DNA of 39,342 nt from Amylibacter sp. (GCA_016764475.1 JAESRV010000096.1:5067-44408); one strand, 5' to 3'. Shown: positions 16,824 through 26,313, counted from the stretch's first letter. Numbers and translations: made by a program. Notes: generated by a model from the letters alone, not told the origin.

Positions 16824-18743
16824 TTGGGTAACGCCAGAAATCTTATCATTTGGATCGCACTGTTTTTACTTGTGATCGGATTAGTCAACGTCTTTAATTC
16901 CAACGATCAAAGCCAGACCGGCGCAAAAATCAGTTTTTCTGAGTTTATGAAAAAGGTCGATAACGGCACGATTAGCCGGGTTGTGCTGGATGGTGAAAAT
17001 GTATTCATCAAAGCTGGTGATGGCACAAACTATCAAACGGTGAAACCTGATCAGGTGGATGTCACAGGTGCTTTGCTAAACGCGAATGTTGAAATTGTTG
17101 CTGCACCACAGGAAAAAACGGCATTCATGAGTGCCGTTTCATTGATGTTGCCATTCCTGCTGCTGATCGGTGTGTGGATATTCTTCATGAACCGTATGCA
17201 AGGTGGCGGACGTGGTGGCGCGATGGGTTTTGGCAAGTCCAAAGCGAAATTGCTAAATCAAAGCGAAGACCGCAAAACCTTTGATGATGTTGCAGGTATT
17301 GATGAAGCCAAGGAAGAGCTGGAAGAAATAGTTGAGTTTTTGCGCAACCCGCAGAAATTTTCCCGTCTTGGCGGGATGATCCCGAAAGGGGCGTTGCTTG
17401 TGGGTGCTCCCGGTACTGGTAAAACACTACTGGCGCGCGCCATTGCGGGTGAGGCGGGTGTACCGTTCTTTACAATCTCCGGCTCTGATTTCGTTGAAAT
17501 GTTCGTGGGCGTTGGTGCAAGCCGTGTGCGTGATATGTTTGAACAAGCCAAAAAGAATGCTCCGTGCATCGTGTTTATCGATGAAATTGATGCGGTTGGT
17601 CGCCATCGTGGTGCAGGCCATGGTGGTGGTAATGATGAGCGTGAGCAGACATTGAACCAGCTATTGGTTGAAATGGACGGGTTTGAAGCCAATGAAGGTG
17701 TGATCCTTCTGGCAGCAACAAACCGTCCTGATGTACTGGATCCTGCATTATTGCGCCCCGGTCGTTTCGATCGACAAGTTCAAGTGCCGTTGCCGGATAT
17801 CAAAGGCCGCGAGAAAATTCTGTTTGTGCATTCACGTAAAACCCCCCTTGGGCCAGATGTTGATCTGCGCATTATTGCACGCGGTACGCCAGGTTTTTCA
17901 GGTGCGGATATTGCCAACCTTGTGAATGAGGCGGCCTTGATGGCCGCCCGTACAGGCAAACGTTTTTTGACGATGGAAGATTTTGAATATTCCAAAGACA
18001 AAGTGATGATGGGTGCTGAACGCCGCTCAATGGTCATGACCGAGGATGAGAAAAAACTGACCGCTTACCATGAAGCGGGGCATGCGGTTGTTGGTATCAA
18101 TGTGCCACAACATGACCCGATCCATAAAGCAACGATCATTCCGCGCGGGCGTGCCCTAGGCTTGGTTTTGTCTTTGCCGGAACGTGATACATTGTCTGTA
18201 ACCATGACGAAATACAAATCCAAAATCGCCATGGCGATGGGCGGTAAGGTTGCCGAAGAACTGATCTTTGGTGAAGAAAACGTAACCTCTGGTGCGTCTT
18301 CCGATATTCAACAAGTTACAAATATTGCCCGCGCGATGGTGACCCAATTCGGTATGTCTGAAAAACTGGGGAATATTAATTATTCCACCGAGCAGCAAAC
18401 CTATCTGGGGCCACAAGGTAACGGCATGAGTGCCTCACCTGATATGCAGGCATTGATTGATGAAGAAGTGCGCATGTTGGTTGATGAGGGCTATGAAACG
18501 GCTAAATCCATTCTGACCAAAAAGAATGGTGATCTGAAACGTCTGGCCGAAGGGTTGTTGGAATATGAAACATTAACCGGCGACGAGATTAAAAAAGTTA
18601 TTGCTGGCAAGCCGCTTAATCGTGGGCAGGATGACGACGAAGAAGACAGCGGTTCTGCACCAAGTGTTACAGCAGTTCCAAAGACGAAGAAGAAAAAACC
18701 GAAGTCAAAACCATCCGGTGATATGGAACCAGAAGCGACTTAG
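16824..18743 (+). CDS. ftsH: ATP-dependent zinc metalloprotease FtsH
   Basis: A membrane-anchored AAA+ protease that degrades misfolded membrane proteins and regulators. The longest frame opens at GTG 16770, but TTG 16824 is preceded at ideal distance by TAGGAGAAAG and gives 639 residues beginning GNARNLIIW, the usual family form, so I take it. Two membrane helices (about 5-24 and 103-122) flank a periplasmic domain. Walker A is GAPGTGKT (194-201), followed by FIDEID, the second region of homology ending in RPGRFDRQ, and the zinc site HEAGH (416-420). The C-terminal tail is charged. A terminator follows. Confidence 0.96.
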   Translation: MGNARNLIIWIALFLLVIGLVNVFNSNDQSQTGAKISFSEFMKKVDNGTISRVVLDGENVFIKAGDGTNYQTVKPDQVDVTGALLNANVEIVAAPQEKTAFMSAVSLMLPFLLLIGVWIFFMNRMQGGGRGGAMGFGKSKAKLLNQSEDRKTFDDVAGIDEAKEELEEIVEFLRNPQKFSRLGGMIPKGALLVGAPGTGKTLLARAIAGEAGVPFFTISGSDFVEMFVGVGASRVRDMFEQAKKNAPCIVFIDEIDAVGRHRGAGHGGGNDEREQTLNQLLVEMDGFEANEGVILLAATNRPDVLDPALLRPGRFDRQVQVPLPDIKGREKILFVHSRKTPLGPDVDLRIIARGTPGFSGADIANLVNEAALMAARTGKRFLTMEDFEYSKDKVMMGAERRSMVMTEDEKKLTAYHEAGHAVVGINVPQHDPIHKATIIPRGRALGLVLSLPERDTLSVTMTKYKSKIAMAMGGKVAEELIFGEENVTSGASSDIQQVTNIARAMVTQFGMSEKLGNINYSTEQQTYLGPQGNGMSASPDMQALIDEEVRMLVDEGYETAKSILTKKNGDLKRLAEGLLEYETLTGDEIKKVIAGKPLNRGQDDDEEDSGSAPSVTAVPKTKKKKPKSKPSGDMEPEAT

Positions 18744-18763
18744 GCTTAGAATCGAATTATTTT

Positions 18764-18793
18764 AAAAGGCTCGCTGTTTAGCGGGCCTTTTTT
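18764..18793 (+). terminator. Rho-independent terminator after ftsH
   Basis: AAAGGCTCGCT (18765-18775) pairs with AGCGGGCCTTT (18780-18790) around a four-base loop, with one G-T pair, and runs into TTTTTT. A strong end for the tol-tilS-ftsH unit. Confidence 0.88.
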
Positions 18794-18845
18794 GTAAGAT
18801 TTTCCGATGCATATTCAAACGATCACGCAAAATTCACTAGACGGC

Positions 18846-18873
18846 GAAAAAGACATTGATAATGTCGGTTTTC
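18846..18873 (+). promoter_or_regulatory. Leader hairpin 1 upstream of fhs
   Basis: GACATT-GAT-AATGTC (18852-18866) is a perfect 6-pair stem, extended by GAAAA and TTTTC on its flanks around small bulges. It lies 81 bases before the fhs start, downstream of the ftsH terminator. It could be a weak terminator or attenuator in the fhs leader. Confidence 0.35.
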
Positions 18874-18899
18874 TTACCATGTAGCTGTGTCATTCTGTT

Positions 18900-18933
18900 C
18901 CATAGTGGCGCAGAAGAAGTATCCACACTGTGG
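18900..18933 (+). promoter_or_regulatory. Leader hairpin 2 upstream of fhs
   Basis: CCATAGTG (18900-18907) can pair with CACTGTGG (18926-18933), eight pairs with one T-G, around an 18-base loop. It ends 20 bases before the fhs ATG. Together with hairpin 1 it suggests a structured leader, though neither matches a riboswitch class I know. Confidence 0.3.
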
Positions 18934-18953
18934 TCAAATTGAAGGTTAATTAC

Positions 18954-20630
18954 ATGTCTTACAAAACCGATATCCAAATCGCCCGCGAGGCCAAGAAACG
19001 CCCTATTCAGGAAATTGGTGCGAAGCTTGGTATTCCAACCGATCACCTGCTACCGTTCGGCCATGATAAGGCGAAAGTATCCGCCGAGTTCATCAAAGCC
19101 CAAGAGGGCAAAAAAGACGGAAAACTGATTTTGGTTACCGCGATCAACCCGACACCTGCAGGTGAGGGCAAGACAACAACAACCGTTGGTTTGGCAGACG
19201 GCCTGAATGCAATCGGTAAAAAAGCGGCGATCTGTATTCGTGAAGCATCCCTTGGCCCATGCTTTGGCATGAAGGGCGGGGCTGCGGGTGGTGGCTATGC
19301 ACAAGTTGTTCCAATGGAAGATATGAACCTGCATTTCACAGGTGATTTCCACGCGATAACATCTGCCCACAACCTGCTTTCTGCAATGATCGACAACCAT
19401 ATTTACTGGGGAAATGATCTGAAAATTGACCAACGCCGCGTTGTCTGGCGCCGTGTGGTTGATATGAACGACCGTGCATTACGTGACATCGTAACCTCTT
19501 TGGGCGGTGTCACCAACGGCTTCCCGCGCCAATCTGGTTTTGATATTACCGTGGCCTCTGAAGTCATGGCAATCTTGTGCCTGTCAAATGATCTAGAAGA
19601 CCTGCAAAACCGTCTTGGCAGTATTATTGTGGCCTACCGCCGTGATCGCACTCCAGTTTATTGCCGCGATATCAAGGCCGATGGCGCGATGACCGTTTTG
19701 CTAGAGCAAGCCATGCAACCAAACCTTGTGCAAACTCTGGAAAACAATCCAGCCTTCGTACATGGTGGCCCGTTTGCCAATATCGCACACGGCTGTAACT
19801 CTGTCGTGTCCACAAAAACTGCCCTGAAACTGGCTGACTACGTGGTCACCGAGGCAGGCTTTGGTGCTGATCTGGGTGCAGAAAAGTTTATGAACATCAA
19901 ATGCCGCAAAGCGGGGTTGGCCCCTGATTGTGTGGTTCTGGTGGCCACGATCCGCGCGATGAAAATGAACGGTGGCGTGCTGCGCGCTGACCTTGGCCCG
20001 GAAAATGTGGATGCGGTTAAAGAAGGCTGTGCCAATCTTGGCCGTCACATTGGAAATCTGAAATCCTTTGGTGTGCCTGTGGTGGTTGCGATCAATCACT
20101 TCGTGACAGATACAGATGCTGAAGTGCAAGCGGTTAAAGATTATGTTGTGTCTCAAGGGTCTGAAGCGATCCTGGCGCAACACTGGGAGTTTGGTTCAAA
20201 AGGTGCAGTTGATTTGGCCACACGCGTGGCTGAAATTGCTGACAGCGGTGTCAGCCAGTTCGCCCCCCTTTACCGCGATGATATGCCATTGATGGAAAAA
20301 ATTGAAACTATCGCCAAGCGTATCTACCATGCGGATGAAGTGCTTGCGGACAAGAAAATCCGTGACCAATTACGCCAATGGGAAGATCAGGGTTATGGCC
20401 ACTTGCCGATCTGTATGGCCAAAACCCAATACAGTTTCAGCACTGATCCAAGCTTACGGGGTGCCCCTACGGGCCATTCTGTGCCAGTACGCGAAGTGCG
20501 CTTAAGTGCCGGTGCCGGCTTCGTCGTGGTGATCTGCGGTGAGATTATGACAATGCCGGGCTTGCCGCGTGTACCAAGTGCCGAAACCATCTTTATCAAT
20601 GATGAAGGTCAAATTGACGGATTGTTCTAA
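18954..20630 (+). CDS. fhs: Formate-tetrahydrofolate ligase
   Basis: Joins formate to tetrahydrofolate at the expense of ATP, giving 10-formyl-THF for purine and one-carbon metabolism; in marine Rhodobacterales it also serves C1 oxidation routes. The 558-residue product has the P-loop [14 protein letters not shown] and the family blocks [22 protein letters not shown] and [13 protein letters not shown]. An in-frame start at 18930 exists, but ATG 18954 with AAGG upstream fits the family N-terminus ([10 protein letters not shown]). Followed by a strong hairpin and folD, its pathway partner. Confidence 0.96.
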   Translation: MSYKTDIQIAREAKKRPIQEIGAKLGIPTDHLLPFGHDKAKVSAEFIKAQEGKKDGKLILVTAINPTPAGEGKTTTTVGLADGLNAIGKKAAICIREASLGPCFGMKGGAAGGGYAQVVPMEDMNLHFTGDFHAITSAHNLLSAMIDNHIYWGNDLKIDQRRVVWRRVVDMNDRALRDIVTSLGGVTNGFPRQSGFDITVASEVMAILCLSNDLEDLQNRLGSIIVAYRRDRTPVYCRDIKADGAMTVLLEQAMQPNLVQTLENNPAFVHGGPFANIAHGCNSVVSTKTALKLADYVVTEAGFGADLGAEKFMNIKCRKAGLAPDCVVLVATIRAMKMNGGVLRADLGPENVDAVKEGCANLGRHIGNLKSFGVPVVVAINHFVTDTDAEVQAVKDYVVSQGSEAILAQHWEFGSKGAVDLATRVAEIADSGVSQFAPLYRDDMPLMEKIETIAKRIYHADEVLADKKIRDQLRQWEDQGYGHLPICMAKTQYSFSTDPSLRGAPTGHSVPVREVRLSAGAGFVVVICGEIMTMPGLPRVPSAETIFINDEGQIDGLF

Positions 20631-20648
20631 AACGTACAACCTATATAT

Positions 20649-20684
20649 AGCTTAAAGGCCGCTTTTAGGGGCGGCCTTTAAGCT
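20649..20684. terminator. Perfect 14-pair hairpin between fhs and folD
   Basis: AGCTTAAAGGCCGC (20649-20662) and GCGGCCTTTAAGCT (20671-20684) are exact complements around an 8-base loop. No T-run follows, so it is a partial terminator, an mRNA stabiliser or a processing site rather than a textbook terminator. It lies 18 bases after the fhs stop and 28 before folD. Confidence 0.65.
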
Positions 20685-20712
20685 GCAAACAAGACGAAAA
20701 AAGGGATTTAGA

Positions 20713-21615
20713 ATGACTGCCAAGATCATCGACGGAAAAGAATTTGCCGCCACCGTTCGCGCTAAAGTGGCCATACATGTGGCCCGCCTAAAAGAAGAGC
20801 ATGGTATCACCCCCGGCTTGGCTGTGGTTCTGGTAGGCCAAGACGCTGCAAGTGAAGTTTATGTGCGCAACAAAAACAAATCGACCGTCGAGGTTGGCAT
20901 GAACAGCTATGAACATAAGCTGCCTGCAGATACATCTGAAGCAGACCTTCTGGCCCTGATTGATAATCTGAACAATGATCCTGCGGTGCACGGCATATTG
21001 TGCCAGTTGCCACTACCTGATCACTTGAATGAAGAACTGGTCATCAACTCGATTATCCCTGCAAAAGACGTTGACGGATTTCATATTTCCAACGTTGGCC
21101 TGTTGGCCACAGGGCAAAAATCAATGGTGCCCTGCACACCCCTTGGGTGCCTGATGATGCTGCGTGATCACCATGGCAGCCTGTCTGGCCTTAACGCTGT
21201 TGTTGTGGGTCGCTCAAATATCGTCGGCAAACCGATGGCGGCCTTGTTACTAAAGGACAGTTGCACTGTAACAATCGCCCATAGTCGCACCAAAAATATT
21301 GAAGCCTTATGCCGTAGTGCCGACATTCTTGTAGCCGCAGTAGGCCGCCCAGAGATGATAACAAGCGATTGGATCGGGGAAGGGGCCACTGTGATTGATG
21401 TGGGCATTAACCGCATTCCGGCACCTGAAAGGGGCGAAGGTAAGAACCGTCTTGTGGGCGATGTGCATTTTGCCAGTGCTGTGGAAAAAGCAGGTGCCAT
21501 TACGCCTGTGCCAGGTGGTGTCGGGCCTATGACTATTGCTTGCCTGCTGGCTAATGCGGTAACTGCGTGTTGCCGCGCAAACGGTTTGGATGAGCCTGAG
21601 GGATTGACGGCGTAA
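20713..21615 (+). CDS. folD: Bifunctional methylene-THF dehydrogenase / methenyl-THF cyclohydrolase
   Basis: Interconverts 5,10-methylene-, methenyl- and 10-formyl-THF, directly linking to the product of fhs. The 300-residue protein shows the catalytic-lysine region [26 protein letters not shown], the conserved KDVDGFH, the NADP-binding [16 protein letters not shown], and the C-terminal [20 protein letters not shown]. Shine-Dalgarno AAGGGA lies upstream of the ATG at 20713. Confidence 0.97.
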   Translation: MTAKIIDGKEFAATVRAKVAIHVARLKEEHGITPGLAVVLVGQDAASEVYVRNKNKSTVEVGMNSYEHKLPADTSEADLLALIDNLNNDPAVHGILCQLPLPDHLNEELVINSIIPAKDVDGFHISNVGLLATGQKSMVPCTPLGCLMMLRDHHGSLSGLNAVVVGRSNIVGKPMAALLLKDSCTVTIAHSRTKNIEALCRSADILVAAVGRPEMITSDWIGEGATVIDVGINRIPAPERGEGKNRLVGDVHFASAVEKAGAITPVPGGVGPMTIACLLANAVTACCRANGLDEPEGLTA

Positions 21616-21955
21616 TTGATGAAGTTGATAGTCAGCGACACGTAAATCAAGAACAAAATAAACTGCAAACTATCAGCCAGGGTGGTAACACGTTCCTGCA
21701 GGAACCGTGTTACCTTATACTTGGGGTTTCTTTAGATTCTTCCAAGCACAAAACACTAACATTCAATTCGATATATGTTGAATGCAGGTGCTGATTTTTG
21801 GTAAGTTATTGTCTTTAGATAGCTCTTTTTTACGGGAGTTTTACAAATAAAACTGAAAAAATGCACCAAATATACGCATATCTCAGCTCAAATAAGTGTC
21901 TCTTTTTGACTTTCAACTGTGATCCGCAATCGGAACTATTCAGAAAAAACTCTGA
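21616..21955. other. 340-base intergenic region between folD and the pilus-linked ATPase gene
   Basis: No convincing ORF is seen. It separates convergent units and carries a long palindrome (21684-21714) and a weaker dyad CATTCAA/TTGAATG (21760-21784). I see no canonical terminator with a T-run for either side and no tRNA or insertion-sequence remnant. It marks the left border of the pilus locus. Confidence 0.6.
21684..21714. repeat. Long near-perfect palindrome
   Basis: GGTAACACG-TTCCTG meets CAGGAA-C-CGTGTTACC: fifteen complementary pairs with one extra C and no spacer at the centre (TTCCTGCAGGAA). As RNA it is a strong hairpin, as DNA a possible protein-binding dyad. No second copy is obvious in the window. 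Confidence 0.6.
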
Positions 21956-23266
21956 TTAACTTTCGATATCGCGGTCTGCAACGAACATATTTGCCCATGC
22001 TTGGTCAATTAGATCACGTGTCATGATGCGTGGCAGGCCTTGATATTCACAAGTAGCACTCATCTGATCAATGATAAACGGCGCCTGATAGGCCGCATAT
22101 TTATTATTAACTTCATGGTATTTAACACCAAACAGGTAGGTAAGGGCCTCTTTATCCAAGGCAAATCTTTTGGCTTTAGCGACCAACATAAATATCTGAA
22201 GCATATCTTCGCGGCTTGGGGCCTCGATCAGGATCTTAAAGGAAATCCGACGTAAAGCGGCACCATCAAAAATTTTGTTCGGGTGAAAGTTCGTGGAAAA
22301 GATAACCAGTGTGTCAAATGGCACAGTGAATTTTTCACCCGATTGCAAGCTAAGAATATCTTCGCCACCTTCCATCGGAACAATCCAGCGGTTGATCAAT
22401 GCTTGCGGTGTTTCTTTCTGACGTCCCAAATCATCTACGATAAATACACCACCGGCTGCTTTTAACTGAAGCGGGGCCTGATAGGTTTTAGAGGTTACAT
22501 TATACTTCAGCTCCAACATATCCAAAGTAAGCTCACCACCTGTGATAACAGAGGGGCGATCACATTGTACGTAACGCTTGTCAAAACTGCCACCTACGCG
22601 GCGCAGGCTGTTTATGTTATCTTGCGGGTCACTTGCACTGGTGTGGATAATCGGGTCATAAACCGAGATAACTTGCCCCGCATATTCCAGCACTCTGGGG
22701 ATGAATATTTTGTCGCCCATTGCTGCGCGAATACCATTTGAAATTGACGATTTACCGTTGCCCGGAGGGCCATACATCAGAATTGATTTTCCCGAATTAA
22801 CAGCAGGGCCAATTTGATTTAACAAGCCATCAGGGATAACCAAATGCCCCATAGCATCTTCCAGCTTTACCTTGGTAATTCCAACATTGCGAATAGTCTG
22901 GCGTTCAACTTGTATTGCAAAATCTGCCATGGGAACAGGTAAAGCCCCAAAATACTCTGACTGCTTCAGGGCAAGCAAAGCTCTGCTTTTTCCGGTTTCA
23001 GTCATTTGGTAGCGGATCTGTGTACTTGAGCCGTCACCATTAGTGCCAAGGGTTTCAATCAGCTTTTGTGCGCGGCACATCTCGATTAATTCCATCACAA
23101 TAGGAACGGTTATGCACAGTTCTTTGGCCATGTCAGTGGCAAGTTCAAGGTTTTTACGAAACATCGTTTTAATGAATATCTCTCGAGCGAAAACGATGGG
23201 TAGACCCATTTCTTCTAGTGTAGTTGGCTCAAGTGGTGCCAGCGCAATTCTGGAATGCATATTCAT
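21956..23266 (-). CDS. Winged-helix AAA+ ATPase next to the Tad locus
   Basis: A 436-residue protein using ATG 23266, which has AGGG nine bases upstream; the frame also opens at 23287. Roughly residues 25-100 look like a winged-helix domain (AKELCITVPIVMELIEMC through YQMTETGKSRAL). A single AAA+ module follows: Walker A GPPGNGKS (166-173), Walker B FIVDD (about 275-279), sensor-1 STNFHP, and an arginine pair in ALRRISF. It is not a standard TadA or TadZ protein. It is the last gene on the minus strand, 92 bases after the prepilin peptidase gene, so it may be part of the pilus unit. Role unknown; a regulator or remodelling factor is possible. Confidence 0.8.
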   Translation of the reverse strand: MNMHSRIALAPLEPTTLEEMGLPIVFAREIFIKTMFRKNLELATDMAKELCITVPIVMELIEMCRAQKLIETLGTNGDGSSTQIRYQMTETGKSRALLALKQSEYFGALPVPMADFAIQVERQTIRNVGITKVKLEDAMGHLVIPDGLLNQIGPAVNSGKSILMYGPPGNGKSSISNGIRAAMGDKIFIPRVLEYAGQVISVYDPIIHTSASDPQDNINSLRRVGGSFDKRYVQCDRPSVITGGELTLDMLELKYNVTSKTYQAPLQLKAAGGVFIVDDLGRQKETPQALINRWIVPMEGGEDILSLQSGEKFTVPFDTLVIFSTNFHPNKIFDGAALRRISFKILIEAPSREDMLQIFMLVAKAKRFALDKEALTYLFGVKYHEVNNKYAAYQAPFIIDQMSATCEYQGLPRIMTRDLIDQAWANMFVADRDIES

Positions 23267-23358
23267 GTATTTTGCCCTAAATAACATACGGTCTATGCCG
23301 ATAAAGGTTATTTAAAGTAAATTTTGTAAGCAGAACTAAGGCCGAAATTAGGTTTTTT

Positions 23359-23847
23359 TTAGAAATACCAACCGTTCAATAAAAGATAAATAACCAAACT
23401 TGCGGCTAAAACGATACCGAAAGGGAACATGCCGTGTGTATTCCAGGAATCCCAGTCTTTAATCAGATTTTTAACGCCAGGCGTGATCCCAACTAACTTA
23501 TGTATAATGACGGAAATAAAAGATAATACACCGATAAGAAATACGAATGGAAATATATGCGGTAAAGCTATGAATGGTGCCATTGCTGCGGCAAATTTAG
23601 AATCTCCACCCCCTACTAGGCCAATACTGGTTGCAAAAAACCCAAGAACCAGCATTACCAGCCCCTGTGCAATTCTAAAACCGTATTCATCTAAATTATA
23701 AGTTAACGGGGCTAAGATTAAGAAACTGATAAATAGTGCAAAACATGCTACATTTGGGATGCGCATAAACTTCATATCACTCCAAGCGACCCAGATGCTT
23801 ATCGGAATTGCCGGTATAAGCAAAATATATTCAGGTAAATTTAGCAT
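23359..23847 (-). CDS. cpaA: Prepilin peptidase CpaA/TadV
   Basis: A 162-residue polytopic membrane protein of the A24 aspartic peptidase family that cleaves the short leader of Flp prepilin. Two catalytic aspartates are in place: WSDMKFMRIPN near residue 24 and the GxGD-type motif GGGDSKFAAAM in mid-protein. It is the short form without the N-methylation domain, as usual for Tad systems. AAGGGGCGG precedes the start. Nine bases after the TPR lipoprotein gene. Confidence 0.92.
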   Translation of the reverse strand: MLNLPEYILLIPAIPISIWVAWSDMKFMRIPNVACFALFISFLILAPLTYNLDEYGFRIAQGLVMLVLGFFATSIGLVGGGDSKFAAAMAPFIALPHIFPFVFLIGVLSFISVIIHKLVGITPGVKNLIKDWDSWNTHGMFPFGIVLAASLVIYLLLNGWYF

Positions 23848-23856
23848 GGCCGCCCC

Positions 23857-24705
23857 TTATCCCAAAGCTTCTAGGCTACGCACTGCAATAGCAAAATGGC
23901 GGGGATGTGTTTCAATAGCACTCTCTATCAGGCCGCGCCCTATGGCGACGTCACCTTTTTTAACGGCAGTTAGTCCTAAAGTGTATAAAAGCTGTGCGCG
24001 CTCTTCTTGCGTTAAATTAATCAGTGGCAGCTTATAATTTCTTTGTGAGCCACGGGCCAGAACCAAGTTGTTCTTCGCAGTGAATAGTTTCGAATTATAT
24101 GAAATTGCTTCCATAAACAGGTCTTCGGCAGCTTCGTAATCCCCGCGTGTCAGCTTGGAATAGCCCCAGTTATTCAATACATTTGCCGGTTGTGTGGTCA
24201 GCCCCACAGCGGTTTCATAAAAACTATCTGCTTTTTTCCATTGCTTTTTAGAGTCTGCTACTATTGCTTCCAAACGATAGCGTTTAAACGTTTCCACTGT
24301 CGGCGGTATTTTATTCAATTCTGCTGCCGCTTCTTTCCAGTTGTTAGAGCGAATTAAAGCATCCGCATAATCGACGTGGTCTTCGTATGATGCATCTTCA
24401 TGTTTTAGAATTTTTTTGTAGACGGGAAGGGCTTCAGTTGCACGCTTGGCGCGCAGTAAGGATCTCGCAAGACCGCGTTGTAGATCAATGCGATCAGGGG
24501 CTTTTATACTTGCATTTTTGAAGAAAATTACAGCCTCATTCGGATCCGCGATTGTTAACATGATGTCGGTTAGGTCTGTCGCATCAATAACGTTGATCGC
24601 GTTTTTCTCGGGTTGTTTTTTTGCAAATGGGTTCCCGGTGTTGCTGCATGCCGCCAATCCGACTGCACCCACCAAACAAACCACATTTCTAAGTGGAGTT
24701 CGCAT
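23857..24705 (-). CDS. TPR lipoprotein, TadD-like (second copy)
   Basis: A 282-residue lipoprotein with signal peptide and lipobox LAAC (C20), followed by tetratricopeptide-like helical repeats from about residue 55 to 260 (QRGLARSLLRAKRATEALPVYKKIL; VLNNWGYSKLTRGDYEAAEDLF; YTLGLTAVKKGDVAIGRGLI). TadD-type proteins are thought to act as pilotins or assembly scaffolds for the outer-membrane secretin. It follows another TPR lipoprotein gene by 19 bases. Both could be called TadD; this one is the longer. Confidence 0.82.
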   Translation of the reverse strand: MRTPLRNVVCLVGAVGLAACSNTGNPFAKKQPEKNAINVIDATDLTDIMLTIADPNEAVIFFKNASIKAPDRIDLQRGLARSLLRAKRATEALPVYKKILKHEDASYEDHVDYADALIRSNNWKEAAAELNKIPPTVETFKRYRLEAIVADSKKQWKKADSFYETAVGLTTQPANVLNNWGYSKLTRGDYEAAEDLFMEAISYNSKLFTAKNNLVLARGSQRNYKLPLINLTQEERAQLLYTLGLTAVKKGDVAIGRGLIESAIETHPRHFAIAVRSLEALG

Positions 24706-24724
24706 TGCCTATATCCTGTTTGCT

Positions 24725-25324
24725 CTAGCTCGAACTAGCCGTCTTCAATAACAGATATCTGCCATTTCCGCGCCTGACCAACTCAAAGTTATTATTGTTG
24801 TTATTCTGGGCAGTATAGCTTGTTTTTTTGATCTTTGCGATAATTTTGGTAAGATTTGTGCGAATTTGTTCAGAATTTCCTCTATCTAGAGCATAAGCGA
24901 GCTGAAAAACGCGTCTAGCTTCCTGTAAATTTCCCTGGTTTGATAAAACAACGCCCAGATTGTTCCACGCAGGCACAAAACGATCATCTTTTGCCACGGC
25001 ACGCCTTAGTAGTTTTTTGGCTTGATTAAGCCGCCCAAGTTTTAAGTTTGCAGAACCAAGTGCACTTAGCACATCTACATTCAACCCCTGTTCAGATGCA
25101 GCACGTGTGTAGGCGCGCAATGCAACCTCATATTCGCCGGCCGCCATCAACCTATGTCCCACAATCAAGCCGTCGACAGATTCGGAAATATGGGCAAAGT
25201 CTACGGTTGCGTCGGGGCCTTGGCTTAAAGCAGTTAAAGGATCGTTCGGGCTTTCACCACAGGCCGATAATAAAATGCTTGTTAATGCTACAAGCAATAT
25301 TATGTTTCGATTTGCCTGCTTCAC
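24725..25324 (-). CDS. tadD: TPR lipoprotein, TadD-like (first copy)
   Basis: A 199-residue lipoprotein if begun at GTG 25324, which gives a clean signal peptide and lipobox LSAC (C22). A start at 25423 would overlap tadC by 82 bases and destroy the signal. TPR repeats are visible in VLSALGSANLKLGRLNQAKKLL and AWNNLGVVLSNQGNLQEARRVF. Near the C-terminus an asparagine run (AQNNNNNNFELV) precedes a short tail. It lies 17 bases after tadC in the same unit. Confidence 0.85.
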   Translation of the reverse strand: MKQANRNIILLVALTSILLSACGESPNDPLTALSQGPDATVDFAHISESVDGLIVGHRLMAAGEYEVALRAYTRAASEQGLNVDVLSALGSANLKLGRLNQAKKLLRRAVAKDDRFVPAWNNLGVVLSNQGNLQEARRVFQLAYALDRGNSEQIRTNLTKIIAKIKKTSYTAQNNNNNNFELVRRGNGRYLLLKTASSS

Positions 25325-25341
25325 TGTACCAACCGATCTTA

Positions 25342-26310
25342 TTAAAATACTTGCATGATTTGATATACAGAAGGGCCGACCAATAGTACCAAAAGCGGTG
25401 GCACGGTAAAACCCATTGTGCAAAGTGTCATCTTGGTTGGCAGCTTATTGGCTTTTTCTTCAGCGCGCATAATTCTTTTGTCACGCATTTCTGCAGCATA
25501 GATCCGCAAACTATCCCCGATAGAGGTACCGAACTGGGCCGATTGCACAAGAACGGTAACAAATGATTTAATGTCCGGTACGCCTGCGCGCTCAGAAAAA
25601 TCTTTCAGCACAGTCCCTTTGTCCTTACCAGCGCGCATTTCATTGGCGATGATAGTATATTCATTGGAAAGCTGTGGATATGAATGCACAAGCTCTTTAC
25701 CAACGCGTGCAATGCTTTGATCCAATGATTGACCCGCTTCAATACAGACAAGCATCAAATCTAGACTATCTGGAAAGCCGCTCTCTAGCTCTTCTTTGCG
25801 TTTGCCGACACGGCTGCTGATCCAATAAATAGGTAAGTAATAACCAATACCTGCAGGTGCCGCAGCTTTTAATAATTGGTTTGTCATTTCTGTTTCAGTA
25901 GAAAAGAATAGAACGTAGACGGCTCCAACAATTATGCCCAAAATAGCTAATGTAAATTGTATAAAGTGGTAGTTGCGAACAGCATCTCTTGAATTATAAC
26001 CTGCTCTTAGAAGGTTAAGCTTTTTTTTCGAATACTCTTCTATGTCCTGTGGCTCAAGAAAAGATGCGAATTTGTCTAAGTTTGGCCCGTTCTTTTTTGT
26101 ATCCCGAAGGTTTACAATAGGATTTTCAGAGTCTTTTGCATCTGCCTGCAAAAACTGGGTTGGGGATTGTATTCTGTCAAATGGGTTTTTTCTTTTAACA
26201 AGAATAAACGGCAATGTCAGCGTGATTAGGACAAGCCCGATTGCGCCCAATACTAAAATTGGCCCTGAAGGCCCCAGTAGTGATGTGATTGTTTCAATTA
26301 TATCGGACAT
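25342..26310 (-). CDS. tadC: Tad pilus inner-membrane platform protein TadC
   Basis: A 322-residue type II secretion system F-domain protein that with TadB forms the membrane platform driven by the TadA ATPase. An N-terminal membrane helix is followed by a cytoplasmic stretch, two helices near 120-165, the T2SSF core (SGFPDSLDLMLVCIEAGQSLDQSIARVGKEL and EMRDKRIMRAEEKANKLPTKM), and a final hydrophobic helix. Starts three bases after tadB, typical of a coupled pair. Confidence 0.93.
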   Translation of the reverse strand: MSDIIETITSLLGPSGPILVLGAIGLVLITLTLPFILVKRKNPFDRIQSPTQFLQADAKDSENPIVNLRDTKKNGPNLDKFASFLEPQDIEEYSKKKLNLLRAGYNSRDAVRNYHFIQFTLAILGIIVGAVYVLFFSTETEMTNQLLKAAAPAGIGYYLPIYWISSRVGKRKEELESGFPDSLDLMLVCIEAGQSLDQSIARVGKELVHSYPQLSNEYTIIANEMRAGKDKGTVLKDFSERAGVPDIKSFVTVLVQSAQFGTSIGDSLRIYAAEMRDKRIMRAEEKANKLPTKMTLCTMGFTVPPLLVLLVGPSVYQIMQVF

Positions 26311-26313
26311 CTT

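Noticed and set aside
18794-18953. Known tetrahydrofolate riboswitch before fhs
   Set aside because: Hairpins exist, but I cannot match a known THF riboswitch consensus, so only a structured leader is reported.
21956-23266. AAA+ ATPase as part of an antiphage defence system
   Set aside because: No nuclease, protease, methylase or other effector partner is adjacent; the neighbours are pilus genes on one side and folD on the other.
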